In this document: positions 21,871-32,239 of the stretch, piece by piece
Layout of the letters: each line of letters begins with the position of its first letter
Numbering within the stretch: the first letter of the stretch is position 1
Assembly: GCF_907165205.1 (NCBI RefSeq)
Contig: NC_058189.1
Coordinates: 63,727,315-63,791,314, forward strand
Direction: 5' to 3'
DNA: 64,000 nt
Source: Coccinella septempunctata
Taxonomy: Eukaryota > Arthropoda > Insecta > Coleoptera > Coccinellidae
The notes under the pieces: model-generated
What the model saw: only the letters and a program-made list of their open reading frames with translations
The model's database searches: none
What the model was told of the DNA's origin: nothing
Position numbers and translations under genes: made by a program

Positions 21871-22775
21871 GCTGACAGCTGACAGCTACGTCAATTTTGA
21901 TCCACTCTTCACCTGTGAAGTGTCAAGAGTAAACAGAAGTTTTTCGACGAAGGAAAATTCCTCAAAAGACATCTCAAAAATCACCACGCATTTCGAATAT
22001 TTGTATAATGGGTCTATCGACGTGGTGTGAATCCGACAATGTAGTGTGATAATGGACTCCGAGTGACGTAGAGGAGTTGTGGGCGCTCTCGGTTGAGTTA
22101 GCGGCAGTGAGGCATTTAATCTTCCCTTGTGACACTAATATTATCTATGATTTATACTAATAACTTCTCGGTAGTGGTTTCGCGGCGTAGAAGGCGCTGC
22201 TGGTCGGTGAGATGGTAGCCGCCGGAGGCCCCAAGGCTACACCATGAACAAAGAGCATGAATGCCAGCTGTGTCAGCGCTGCAGAGGAGCCACAGGGCTC
22301 ATTAGGATCGTAAATTAAATCGTTTGGATAAATTGTTAATGACCGAGCTTCGAGGGTACAGAAAGTGGCTGAATTGTTGAATGAATTGAGATGTAGAGTT
22401 TTATACAATCAGTGAATGAAGTCCTTCGTTTTGTTTGGCGAATTTCCTTCATATCATCAAGGAAAACTTGACAAGAAGACTTCTTATATATAAGAAGAGA
22501 TTCTTTCCTATTCGTTCAACCATTACAGAAAACTTTGTGAAGACCTCTACTATTCCTAAATTTCTTGCCAAATTTTTTGGTTTATTCACACCCTGTAAAA
22601 CAAGAAGAGATTTAAAAAAATTAACCTAAGCCAGTGGCATATAAGTGAAGGATGAGGCTTTGCATCTCAGGTTGAAAATTCAATATCATCAAAGTATCAT
22701 CAATGTCGAAGTTATGGCAGGTCAAACTTAGGCAATCTTTTAGGTATTCCAGTATCCATCCTCTTTTTTGCTGCT
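21871..22775. other. Unassigned stretch with a short ACAGCTG repeat
   Basis: A run of three GACAGCT units lies at 21868-21888. A GC-rich part at 22160-22300 has an 83-codon frame on the minus strand (22157-22408) that I do not recognise. No exon is supported. Confidence 0.35.
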
Positions 22776-22777
22776 TA

Positions 22778-23291
22778 TACTCCATTCACTTTTATTTTAG
22801 CACTCGGTTGGCCATGGAAATTCGACACATTTCACTCTGTATAGTACGAAAATGTGGTGTGGGGTTATGAAGCTTGTCAAAACATTTTTGGGTCTTAAAA
22901 CAACGCTATGTTGCCCATTCTAATTGAAAGTTTTTGTTATTACGTATTTTATCACAATGTCGAATCTCTTCTCTTCTCTGCACTAGCTTGAGGAGAATTA
23001 ATGTTCGTTATCTTCTTTGGCTAAAGTTTGAATACGTTACATCAGTTGTAGATTTCAAAAATGTTAACCCGAAGATGAAATGCATATGATGCAGTGGTTG
23101 GGAATGGGTATCTCCCGAAGAAATAAACAGATAATTAAAAGAATGTTAAATTATTCAACAAAAATTATCTTGCAAATATAAGTAAAAGAAATTAAAGGAA
23201 GATTCAAGTCAAGATGAACTTCACCTTTGAACAAAAATTTCACCTGAATAAACAATTAACAGGACAACTGGCACGTATTTGTGGCTGTTTA
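22778..23291 (+). mobile_element. Family A element, copy 3, truncated
   Basis: Begins with the A TIR (TACTCCATTCAC) after TA and follows the A consensus, with an internal deletion of about 110 bp near 22980. It stops in the middle of the element at GTGGCTGTT. The helix-turn-helix exons are not included. Confidence 0.8.
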
Positions 23292-24690
23292 AAACACTCA
23301 CAGCAGGTTTCATGAAACTTTGAATTTCCAAACAACAATTTGACAGTCCCTCGGTTCCCAAATGGATATCAATCAAACCTCTGCATTTAGAATATATTGA
23401 AAGAGTAGTAGGAATTGAGAATCATGGAATGGACCTATAAATATCATAATTTCCCCTTAATAGGCCTTTCATGCAAGGTATGCTTTCTGCATACAACAAT
23501 TTACGTGGATGAAGAGTTCTCAATTGACCTGCAGTAAAATGTTCACTGCACATGGTGTAGTCAGTAGTGTTTGCTGAAATCATCGTCTTTACGCCCTGAA
23601 AATTTTATCCACTTCGGAGCACTGAAAATTAGAATCAAATGACTGATCGATTCACGAGTTTTAATACTTACGCTCCCATTTTCCTTAGTTGAGTGAAAAA
23701 CTTAATCTCTTATTTGATCCAAACTCTTCACCATTCAATAATTTTCGAACAATATTTTGGTATTTTCACCAAGAAATAAGACAAAAAAATTCATGCACTA
23801 GAACGAGCTAGATAAACAAAAAGCTTTACGAGAATCAATACATTCAAAACCTCTTTGATCAAAATTGACGTCTAAAATATCACAAAATTTCATATATGCA
23901 ATGCAAATGTGCAAATGGCTCTCAAATTAATAATCTAACCAGTCCTAGCGTCTTGAAAACACGCTTGACACACAGATGGCGCTCAAATCGCTCGTTTCCC
24001 ATCTTCCTACTCCATAATCTTTGGTAATAATGAGGTAATTTCTGTCAGTTTCGGCTTGCCTTGTTACAGACGTGTTGCGCCAAGTTTCCAATTTGTACAT
24101 CGCCGTTGTATCATCACTATATCTAGTGATCCTTGTTCACTTCGAAATCAAACGATATTGTAATCTAAACGTGAATGGCAATGGCTAATACGTGCACCGA
24201 GATCGAAATCGGTTTTTTCTCGTTACTTTCCCACCGCGCAGTTAGGACATAAACGAAGAAAAAATCCGATCCCCGGCATTTACATCGGAATTGTCGAATG
24301 ATCTGACAGAGTTATGATACCCGGGAGGTTTTCCATTTAACGACGCGGCCCGGCATGAAAAGACACTGCGACAATACCAATTTCCCTAACGAGAGTGATT
24401 TATTCTGATCAATTCAAACTCGAAATGTATTCCAATTGTCGGACCAAATAAAGGCAGCTCGATTCGATCATTCGTCGATTTCGATGCCGTGTTTTACCTT
24501 CACCCGTTGTCAATATATTGATTACGGGGAAAAAACATGTGGCTGAATCCTGGTTTGAAATTCAGATCGATGGGTTTACGCCGCGGTTTGTATCTACAGG
24601 TTGGAAAGAGACGCAGCTCGTGTGTGATTATTTGGATGGTGGTTAATTTTGTTGCATTCACCTATTCGAAGAAAATTTTGGGATACAATA
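23292..24690. other. Unique stretch with a GC-richer island
   Basis: 23292-24000 is AT-rich and unassigned. 24050-24540 is CpG-richer and single-copy in this window, a possible conserved host segment. No coding exon is recognised. Confidence 0.4.
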
Positions 24691-24990
24691 GTATATTCAT
24701 ATTTATTTTAGCAGTCGGTTGGTCATGAAAAAATGTTCTCAATTTTTTGTAACTAGAACGGAGTAAGGTTGGCACTGATGAAATGTCGTTAATGTCATAA
24801 CGCCGTTGTCACAACTAATATCAATTTTTATTACGAAAATGCCGAAAGTGATTCAAAAAAGAGACAGGAGACAGGGTTTCAGGAAGTGCTATTTAGAATT
24901 CATGCAGGTCCGTTCATTCAAATAGTTATACCCTGGATATTCTAAAATCCACAATACGTCAGACGGTAGCGAACATATTCAATGTGAGAG

Positions 24991-25317
24991 ATATCGATTG
25001 AAATTTATTCTGGGAGGATTCTGCATCTCTTCATAAACTTTTTAGGGTTTTCACTCCCAATCTCTGAAACAAAATCAATTAAAAATGAAATCAACGATTT
25101 GCTCCTGCGTAAATTCTTGCACTAATTTGTCAGGAGCAAATTAACTAGAAAAAATTGTTGCCTGACAATGAACTCAAAATAAATAACGTTGAAATTATAA
25201 TTCTGTAACGTTTCGGAGTCTATATCAGACTCCTTCATCAGACGAAAAATCTATTTTTTAGAAAATCTTCTGAGTTGTGGTTTTTGTTTGACATTAATTG
25301 TCAACACACAGAAAACC
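24991..25317 (-). mobile_element. 327 bp hammerhead-bearing insertion with 10 bp target duplication
   Basis: It is flanked by AATGTGAGAG (24981-24990) and AATGTAAGAG (25318-25327), a 10 bp duplication differing at one base. The intact family A copy at 51012 has this word once, so the copy without the insert defines the boundaries. A hammerhead ribozyme core is on the minus strand at 25241-25185. No protein is encoded. Ribozyme plus a longer target duplication point to a reverse-transcribed element related to Penelope-like terminal repeats or retrozymes; this is inference. Confidence 0.8.
25185..25241 (-). ncRNA. Hammerhead ribozyme motif, type I, minus strand
   Basis: Minus strand, in order: CUGAUGA (25241-25235); helix II GGAGUC with GACUCC, 6 bp, around a short loop (25234-25215 overall, one extra A before the stem); GAAA (25214-25211); and helix III ACGUU (25211-25207) pairing with AACGU (25190-25186). 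Position 17 is U, giving a GUU triplet with the predicted cut between 25185 and 25184. The core is complete. Helix I is the weak point: only the first pair is clear, then an internal loop, then AAAAUA against UAUUUU. Many metazoan hammerheads have such loops in helix I. It is likely derived from an active ribozyme; current activity is uncertain. Confidence 0.7.
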
Positions 25318-25530
25318 AATGTAAGAGAGTTTATATAATGTTTCATCTGAATCTAAACGACTTATATTTCAGCTGAATATTTCCACAATCAGAAAGATTG
25401 TGAATGAAGAGGATGACAAAAATTTCCTTCTATTGGGAGACCCAAAAAAGTGGTAGTATTTAAGAATTTTATGTTTGAGTGAATTAATGCGAAAAGTTTA
25501 CTACAGGATTTTCGATGAATGTCATCGTAG

Positions 25531-25561
25531 ACATAGATTAAGTTAATCTATGATAGTAGAA
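25531..25561. repeat. 30 bp palindromic micro-insertion
   Basis: Relative to the copy at 51012, this copy has an extra CATAGATTAAGTTAATCTATG-type palindrome (10 bp arms, 1 bp centre) bordered by GTAGA on both sides. It may be a hairpin-mediated repair product or the remnant of an excised element. Confidence 0.6.
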
Positions 25562-25587
25562 TAAGTTCCCGAAAATTGATTCTTCTA

Positions 25588-25959
25588 CAAGCGTGAGGGT
25601 TCAACCTTTTTCCCGCACGCATTTCAAGTTGCAAAGAGTCACTTTCCCAAAAGGTGCGGGAGAAACGCCTGCTATTTCTTTCCCGCACGCATTTGCAGGA
25701 TTAGCAGGGGTTTTTCCCGCACGCAAATATTATAGAGTAAATTAAATTCTATCATGTTTCTATGCACAGAACGTCAACGATGAGAAACCCATAGTAATGA
25801 CATGCAGAATTACGTCTGTCATTATATATGAATTAATCAAATGAGATATGATCTGTTTCGTTAATTGAATGTATTTATATATTTCAAGCGCTTGTAGAAA
25901 AAATAGTGTTCCTAACTCTTGCGGAAAGTGTCTTGCCCGCACTTGATAGGAAACTAACT
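25588..25959. mobile_element. 372 bp insertion with repeated TTTCCCGCACGCA word
   Basis: Flanked by TTCTTCTA (25580-25587) and ATTTTCTA (25960-25967), an imperfect 8 bp duplication of a word present once in the empty copy at 51012. The word TCCCGCACGCA occurs at about 25611, 25681 and 25715, with a further CCCGCAC at 25936 and an inverted GTGCGGGA at 25654 that could pair with the second copy. Internal 25730-25900 is AT-rich. It is non-coding. I do not recognise the family. Confidence 0.65.
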
Positions 25960-26594
25960 ATTTTCTAATTTTTCATTTGACTTGTCCTATATATTGTAAA
26001 TGTCTTAAGGTACCAATAAATACCTAATTATTATTATTATATCAATGTATAACGATGAACAGCCACAAATACGCGCCAGTTGTCCCTTTAATTGTTTATT
26101 CATGTGAAATTTTTGTTCATAAGTGAAGTTCATCTTCACTTGAAATTCCTTTTACTTATATTGATGCAAGATGATTTTTGTTGAAGAATTTAACATTCTT
26201 GTAGTTATCTGTTAATTCCACTGCATCATATGCATTTCTTCGTGTTTATTTTTTCGAAATCTACAACTGATGTAACGTATTCAAACTTCAGTCAAAGAAG
26301 ATAACGAACATTAACTCTCCTCAAGCTATTGCATAATATGATATACTGATCTCTTGTATTTTCCATGCAAATAACTGGATTTGGTATGCCTTCAATCAGT
26401 TTGTATAAACTTCAATTATGTTCGTAACATATTTTGCGAAGAGATTCGACATTGTGATAAAATACGTAATAACAGAAACTTTTACGTAGAACGGGCAACA
26501 TAGCGTCGATTTGAAACCCAAAAATGTTTTGACAAGCGTCATAACACCACAGTTTCGTACTATACAGAGTGAAATGTGTCAAATTTCCATGGCC

Positions 26595-27331
26595 ATATAT
26601 GGTATGTATAGCAACTAGAGGTGGATTGATGACGATCAATCTAAATGGTTGATTTCTATACGTGTTGAGCTGAAAATGACCCATATTCCAAAAAAGTAAG
26701 TCTTCAAATCATTCATCGACTACGATGCATCTATTTGGTCTTAACGAGTTTTCAAATAATAATGAATATTTTCCCCAATTTTTTCGAAGTCAATTTTCGA
26801 CAAGTGTATTTTCCAGAAAAATCATCGTAGGGGCTGAAGTAATACATATTATGAAAGAATAGCTCTTCTATTAATAAATCTCGAAATTTCATCGACTTCG
26901 GCGCATCCGTTCGGTATGGATGAATTTTTGAGTGAACACATCATTTTCGGGATTTCTGGAGGGTCAACTTTCGCAAATATTCCCGAAAAATCGTCGTAAG
27001 GTTAAAAGCCGACCAAATAAATGTTTCCTTCCACTCGCATCTAGTCTACTTAAACTCGCTGCACACCGTCCTGGATTCAGATCGACAGAACATAAACAAA
27101 GTCACCGGGTATATTTACGAGTACGGATCGAACAATATCGTCATAACTCAATCAGGGGTACGGGATTCATCCGTCATCTTCTGGTGTTCCTGAGGGCTCC
27201 TTCAATTCCTACGCGTAGCGGCTAAAAGATTTACCATACAATGGAGCACATGTCTCCATTGCTTGTCCCACTCTATGTATAAAGAATACGCTTTCCTCTT
27301 TCTTTGGTTGTGTGTGATGGTTAGGCAGAAT
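26595..27331. other. Unique stretch with a diverged tandem duplication
   Basis: 26706-26845 and 26888-27010 are alike in order and wording (for example TTCATCGACTACGATGCATC against TTCATCGACTTCGGCGCATC), a tandem pair with a period near 183 bp. 27010-27230 is GC-richer and unassigned. Confidence 0.45.
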
Positions 27332-27545
27332 TTACCTCTTTCCTAAGATATGCGGGCATCGGAGGTATTGTCTTGTTTCTTGAATGTCAACAAACCTCTG
27401 CAAATGGGCATATACCGGGTGGATAAGAAGAACGATCGCCGTTGTTGTACATTGTCCTCCGAGGAGTTTCTGAATGCCGATAAATTCACTAGCCTTGAGG
27501 GTGCGTCCCAGATGAATATTTTTCGATAGGAACGTGTCTATGGTC
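27332..27545 (-). pseudogene. Unrecognised open stretch, possible decayed coding fragment
   Basis: On the minus strand about 70 codons stay open, starting near IDTFLSKNIHLGRTLK and ending at HILGKR before a stop. Composition and hydrophobic periodicity look protein-like, but I cannot name a family. No start codon or splice sites are evident, so a fragment of a mobile-element gene or an exon relic are both possible. Confidence 0.3.
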
Positions 27546-29534
27546 TATGAAATCTGTTGGTATTTATTCAGTCACTTATTCGGTGCCAACATAGCGAGTT
27601 ACATGATCTGGCAACACTTAAAGTGGGAAAAACTACCACCAAAATATTTGTGGAAACGCTGAGCCCATTTTAGGACCAAGTGGGGCCCTTTACTGTTCAC
27701 TCTCCATCGTTTGTTGGCAAATGTAGTATGACTGGTTCAGCAATGAGCCAATATTTGTGAATTAAAATTATGCTAGACTGCAGGAGAAGACGAGGCAGCT
27801 AATTCCTCACAAAAATATGGCTTTCGCAGACCTCAGGACTTTGTATTGCCCAAAAAAAACCTCAATTTTGACCAGAAAATCTTCATACATGGAACTGAAG
27901 GTGGAATCTAGAGCGCAGACTTCTGAATGAGCTACTTCACAGTGTAGGCAGGTTTGTGACTGCGCTTTAAGACGATATTTCCTCCGTTGACTTACGTACC
28001 TGGAAAGTAAATGATCTGGAAGGCAAAAAAACATTCTTACGACAGTCAAGACACCAACTGGTAACTTCAGAAGGCAACTAGTCCTAGCTCTCTATAGTAT
28101 AGATCTTTTTTCTCTCGCTTATGAGAAGGCCACAGACTGCAAAACCCATTTCCATACCTTGACAATCTCTCTTCAGAGAAAACAGAAGAAACTACGCTTC
28201 AGCCAGAGTACCACATCAATATATACAGTTTGAGATCTCTCATAGCTGTCTTATTGGGACACTACAGAATCGATGCACGACTACACAAACTTGGTATCGT
28301 CGTTGAAACCTATGTAAAGTCTTTTTCGACTTCCTTGTGAAAAGCAAGGTTAGACTTGGTTCGTTTGGTGCTCCAAAATGACTCTAGTAGAGCTCAAATA
28401 GTTTTCTTCTTCAAGCATAATCCATGTTCTCAAACGTTGGCTCAGGAGGGGAAAACATAGCTTGTATAGCTCATTTGTGTGCCAGAAATGGCAGGTATAC
28501 GTGCCACATCAGCAATAAAATACTGGTCAGAGCAAATTTCGAGTTAACGATGGCACAATTCTTTGAGAAGGATATTGGTTGAGCCTTAAGCGTCATTGGC
28601 AAATGATAAAAATCGATAATGATAGATTAGACTTCCTATATCCGGGATAGCTTCACTGTTGGGTTTAAATTAACAGTGCTACGTTTGAGGTGGCGTAAGG
28701 ACACAGTTTCTGCTAAACCAATTCTCATTAGGTGCTTCCTGAGGCCTTGTAAGGAATCCAGTAAGGATTCTGTCTGAGGATCTCAATCGAGTTACTTCTT
28801 AGACCTCGTAGTGTTGAAGTTAAGAGTAATTAATTATGTTTCGGTGTTTGTGCCACTTTCTTGGCCCCTTAATTTTCTTTGATTCCCAAGTGGCCCAGGA
28901 AGACCTTCTAACCCCTCCCAATTCGTTGTTTTCTTTAGTTTATTTCATTTTTTCGGTCAGTTTTCCGTATTTCTTGAGGCCCGAGGCAAATCTGAAGAAC
29001 TACCATCAACCGAACGCGATAACTAATCAATGAAAAAACCGAAACGAGCGTATTCAAATTATACGGCCTGTCAGACAAGTCAAAATCCAATTTGACCGAA
29101 TTCGACGTCGGTAAACTATGACGAAAACTGTGGCGATACGAATCAAACGCCGGGCGGTTTGATCATAAACACCAATTATGTGTTATTTTCTCGATGGAAA
29201 AAAATTACTTAGCGTTAATGGATTTACATGTTGAGCGACGAAAATAACGAGCAAGGCGGATAATAATTGAATAGATTCCTCGTTCTGGTTTGGGAATAGA
29301 GTATTTGTTTGACTTTCTCTAGGTTCGACCTATAATGACGGTTCGCCGAAATGGGATCCACCAATCAACACCTGCTGAAGAGGATCAAATTGAAAATAAT
29401 CATCCTTGGGTTGGGATGAAGTAAGGAATGATCGCCAAACCAATCTACAGACTTTTATACGAAGTCCTCTGTATGCGTGTAAGTGAATGAGCAGTGAGAA
29501 GACGTTTATATAAACTACGATGAGCCACAGGAAG
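27546..29534 (+). other. Mostly unassigned, includes a worn LINE tail
   Basis: At 28246-28320 the plus strand encodes VLLGHYRIDARLHKLGI, the zinc-knuckle-proximal word of Jockey/R1-type LINE tails, cut off after about 30 residues. The rest, including the minus frame 27807-28049, is not recognised. 28990-29290 is GC-richer and single-copy in the window. Confidence 0.45.
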
Positions 29535-29790
29535 GGAGAGGAACACAGCTTACCTTTGCTCGTCAGCACCAAAATTGGTTAAGGGTTTTATTCAGTGCTG
29601 AAAGCTTTTCTCGTGTAAATTTCGTGTGGAGTAGTGAGAAGATGTGGATATATCGAAGGGAACGTTATCACCAAGAAACTTCTCTGAAACGGTATCATAC
29701 AGTGGAGGATTCGTTATGGTCTGGGGAGGCATTTGTTTGGGAGCTCGTACGGAGCTGGTAGTAATCTAAAATGGCTCTCTTAGCTCATGT
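29535..29790 (+). pseudogene. Older Tc1-like transposase fragment
   Basis: The plus strand encodes LTFARQHQNW, then a region with LFSAESFSRV where Tc1 transposases have a catalytic aspartate in the word FSDES; here it is alanine. About 25 codons later, after a frame disturbance, comes GGFVMVWGGICLGARTELVV. It is a different family from the Tc1 copy immediately downstream, and dead. Its 3' part is replaced by that copy. Confidence 0.75.
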
Positions 29791-29795
29791 ATTGG

Positions 29796-30821
29796 CTCAA
29801 TGGAGCGAATACACTCAAAATTTTATAATGATAAAATCAGTTGTTCTCGATCAATTACAGTGATCAATAGTTTTTCTTTCGTTTGATTTTCTACACTCGA
29901 TCGCTATGCAACGCGAAACAAGCAATTTGACCCAAGAGGAATGTGCCCAAGCGGTAGTTTTGCGAGAAGAAGGGTGGACATACACAAGAATTGCAGAAAG
30001 GTTTGGAGTTTCTCATACAAGTGTGTCCAGAATGTTGCAGCGATTCAGGGAGACAGGTATGAATGTCCGAAGACCAGGACAGGGTAGACTATGGATAACA
30101 ACTGCCATTCAAGAACGTTACTTGAGAGTTTCTTCGTTGAGACAACGGTTTGCAACCGCTCGCCTCCTTCACATTCAGCTTGAGCAAACTTATGAGGTGC
30201 AAATTAGCACTCAGACAATAAGAAATCGCCTCAGAGAATATGATTTGAAGCCTCGTGTCGCGGCAAGAGGCTAAGCTCTTACCCCAGCCCATCGAAGGGC
30301 GCGTTTGTATTTTGCGAGAGAGCATATCCATTGGAAAGAGGCCGATTGGGAAAGAGTTCTCTTCACAGATGAGTCTAGATTCTGCCTCTACCATTGTGAT
30401 CGACGTTTCCTTGTATACAGTCGTCCACATGAAAGATATGCTCAGTGCAATTTCCTGAATACTACTGGTTTCGGGGGAGGATCGATTATGGTATGCGGTG
30501 AAATATCTTTGACTGCTCGCACAGACCTAGTGGTCGTTGATAATGGAGCTATGAATGCTGATAAGTATATAAGGAACATTCTTGAAGAGCATGTAGTGCC
30601 ATTTGCCCCATACATTGGTGAAAATTTCATTTTTATGGACGATAATGCCCCAGACCCCATCGTGCGCGCATCGTTCAGGAGTACCTTGAAGAGGTTGAAG
30701 TCTCTCGAATGGAATGGCCAGCAAGTCTTCCCGAGAGGACATAAAAAATAAGTTATAAAGTCAATGTATAGTTAACTTTCAGTGAGATTTTCAGAATGTG
30801 CGTTAATTTTTTTGCGCAGTG
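29796..30821 (+). mobile_element. Tc1-like element, 5' truncated, internally deleted
   Basis: Same family as 55131-56660. The right TIR (ending TTTGCGCAGTG at 30821, then TA) is intact. The left TIR is missing and homology starts near 29796. It shares the untranslated leader and most of the transposase gene, but the region after GAATGGCCAGCAAG (about 30725) is deleted through to the last part of the element. It cannot make a working enzyme. Confidence 0.88.
29906..30751 (+). pseudogene. Tc1-like transposase, broken copy
   Basis: Opens with ATG at 29906 and a paired helix-turn-helix DNA-binding region (words AQAVVLREEGWTYTRIAERF and SHTSVSRMLQRF). A stop follows VAARG at about 30272, where the sister copy reads through. 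The frame then resumes and holds FTDES (first catalytic aspartate). In the second catalytic word, two extra bases after GATAATGCC shift the frame, and the glutamate of the DD34E triad is lost in the deletion. Unlike its sister at 55346, this copy keeps a sense codon after the ATG. Confidence 0.88.
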
Positions 30822-30823
30822 TA

Positions 30824-31909
30824 TAAATTTGTATTTTTCACGTTTCTTGCATTAATTCTGGAATGAAGGATGAAAAAATAGTCATTTTCTTTCTGTTCCT
30901 CCAATTAACTATCTATCTGCATGAATATTTATAGGTAAAATATTTGTGTAGAGTTTCATCGACACATATTTAAGGTTGAGTCGTTTTGTTGCCTTTCCGA
31001 AGGAACTATACACCAGTTGTTCTTGATAGAATGTGGAAAAATAACCATAAACCTCTATTACAGCAATAAAAACACAAAATACCCGTCTGAGGATCGAATC
31101 TGGTTAACGACAACGCAGTAGAGATTTCCATGGTCCTTATCTGCCGAAAGATTGACCGTCTCCCTCCTGGAAATTAGTAGGTGACCACTCCGATGCTTAT
31201 CTGATAGAAAATTCCATCGGCGACAGTTATTAACCAAAGACTGGCAGCGGCGGAATGCGTTATTGATTGAAACGTCACCGATTTACCATTCGGAAATTCG
31301 TTAACGCACAGCGCGCGACAGCTGACGCGGATTCTTTAGAATTGGCCGAAAAGCGTCGGCCTGTCCACGTTAACTGCCGGTCAGTAGAATGCCCGTTGCC
31401 AATTATAATATTTTTCCCTGGCCGTAACTATAAACGCGACATACCTTTAACGTCTTATCTAAATTATTATCTTTTATTACCTTTTGTGTCCCCAACGTGG
31501 TGTTGAGTTTTATTTCCATAAATAAAAAGCGTCATATTTTTCCGAATTGTTATGGTACTCTTCGTTTTCGTATCTCTACCTTACGATCTGGTTTGTTGCC
31601 GATAAATCTTGAGCGTTGAGGAGGAAATGGTGGCGAGGTGTTGAGGTTTCTCCGGTGTTTCGGCGAAATTTCGGGTAATTTGGTAGGTTTTTAGTCTGGC
31701 TCATAAAAAAGCGTGCCTATTTCGCATCTGCCTTGTTTTCTTCGCTTTTGAACTGGTGCATTGTTGACTCTTTCGGGGCAATCATAAGATATGAAAAGGA
31801 TTTCCACAGTTGATAGCAGATTTATTATAAGGGTTACTAGGAGGTCGAATAAACACAGATACGTTGAACAAACGCTTCCACTAACATGGAATTAACGGTT
31901 AAATGTCGT
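30824..31909. other. Unique stretch with possible conserved island
   Basis: 31080-31520 is GC- and CpG-richer, single-copy in this window, and contains several AT-rich homeodomain-like words (ATTTA, AATTAT) amid GC-rich sequence. The 79-codon frame at 31267-31506 is not convincing. I infer possible regulatory or conserved non-coding DNA. Confidence 0.35.
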
Positions 31910-31910
31910 T

Positions 31911-32195
31911 ATAGTTGGGGAGCCGAAGAGGGAAATTCGGGATTTACTCGAGCGTGTCAGATTAATACAAGGGGACATACCTTGGACCCTGTAGAGTACC
32001 TCTAACGGAAAAAATATAATCTGACAGTTTTAGCAAGCCGAAACAATAAAAATTGGCCATAAAGGTCACAAAAATCAGTTTTTTTGAATAATCCCCTTCC
32101 CTTAGCTTCAAATCTTTTTCGCATTTATTATAAAAGTTGTAGACCATAAGATTTTCTACAAATTTTGTCTCAAGCAATTTTTTCTACGTTCAAAC
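31911..32195 (+). mobile_element. Family L element, partial copy
   Basis: Begins ATAGTTGGGGAGCCGAAG, as does the copy at 36816, and carries the CTCGAGCGTGTCAGATTA word once. It follows L with a large internal deletion and ends abruptly near 32195. No other end is present. Confidence 0.75.
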
Positions 32196-32239
32196 GTTTT
32201 TTAGATATATAACGATTAATGCGAGGTATTTAGCGATAC

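Larger units (their letters stand above)
24692..26594 (+). mobile_element. Family A element, copy 4, with two nested inserts
   Basis: Reads in the coding orientation: TIR end near 24692, start-proximal region at 24840, exon 1 ending near 24982, exon 2 at 25375-25520, and the far half in reverse to 26594, where the final TIR bases are missing. It is interrupted by a 327 bp insertion in the intron (24991-25317) and a 372 bp insertion (25588-25959). There is also a small 30 bp insertion at about 25531. Removing these restores collinearity with the copy at 51012-52180. Confidence 0.85.
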
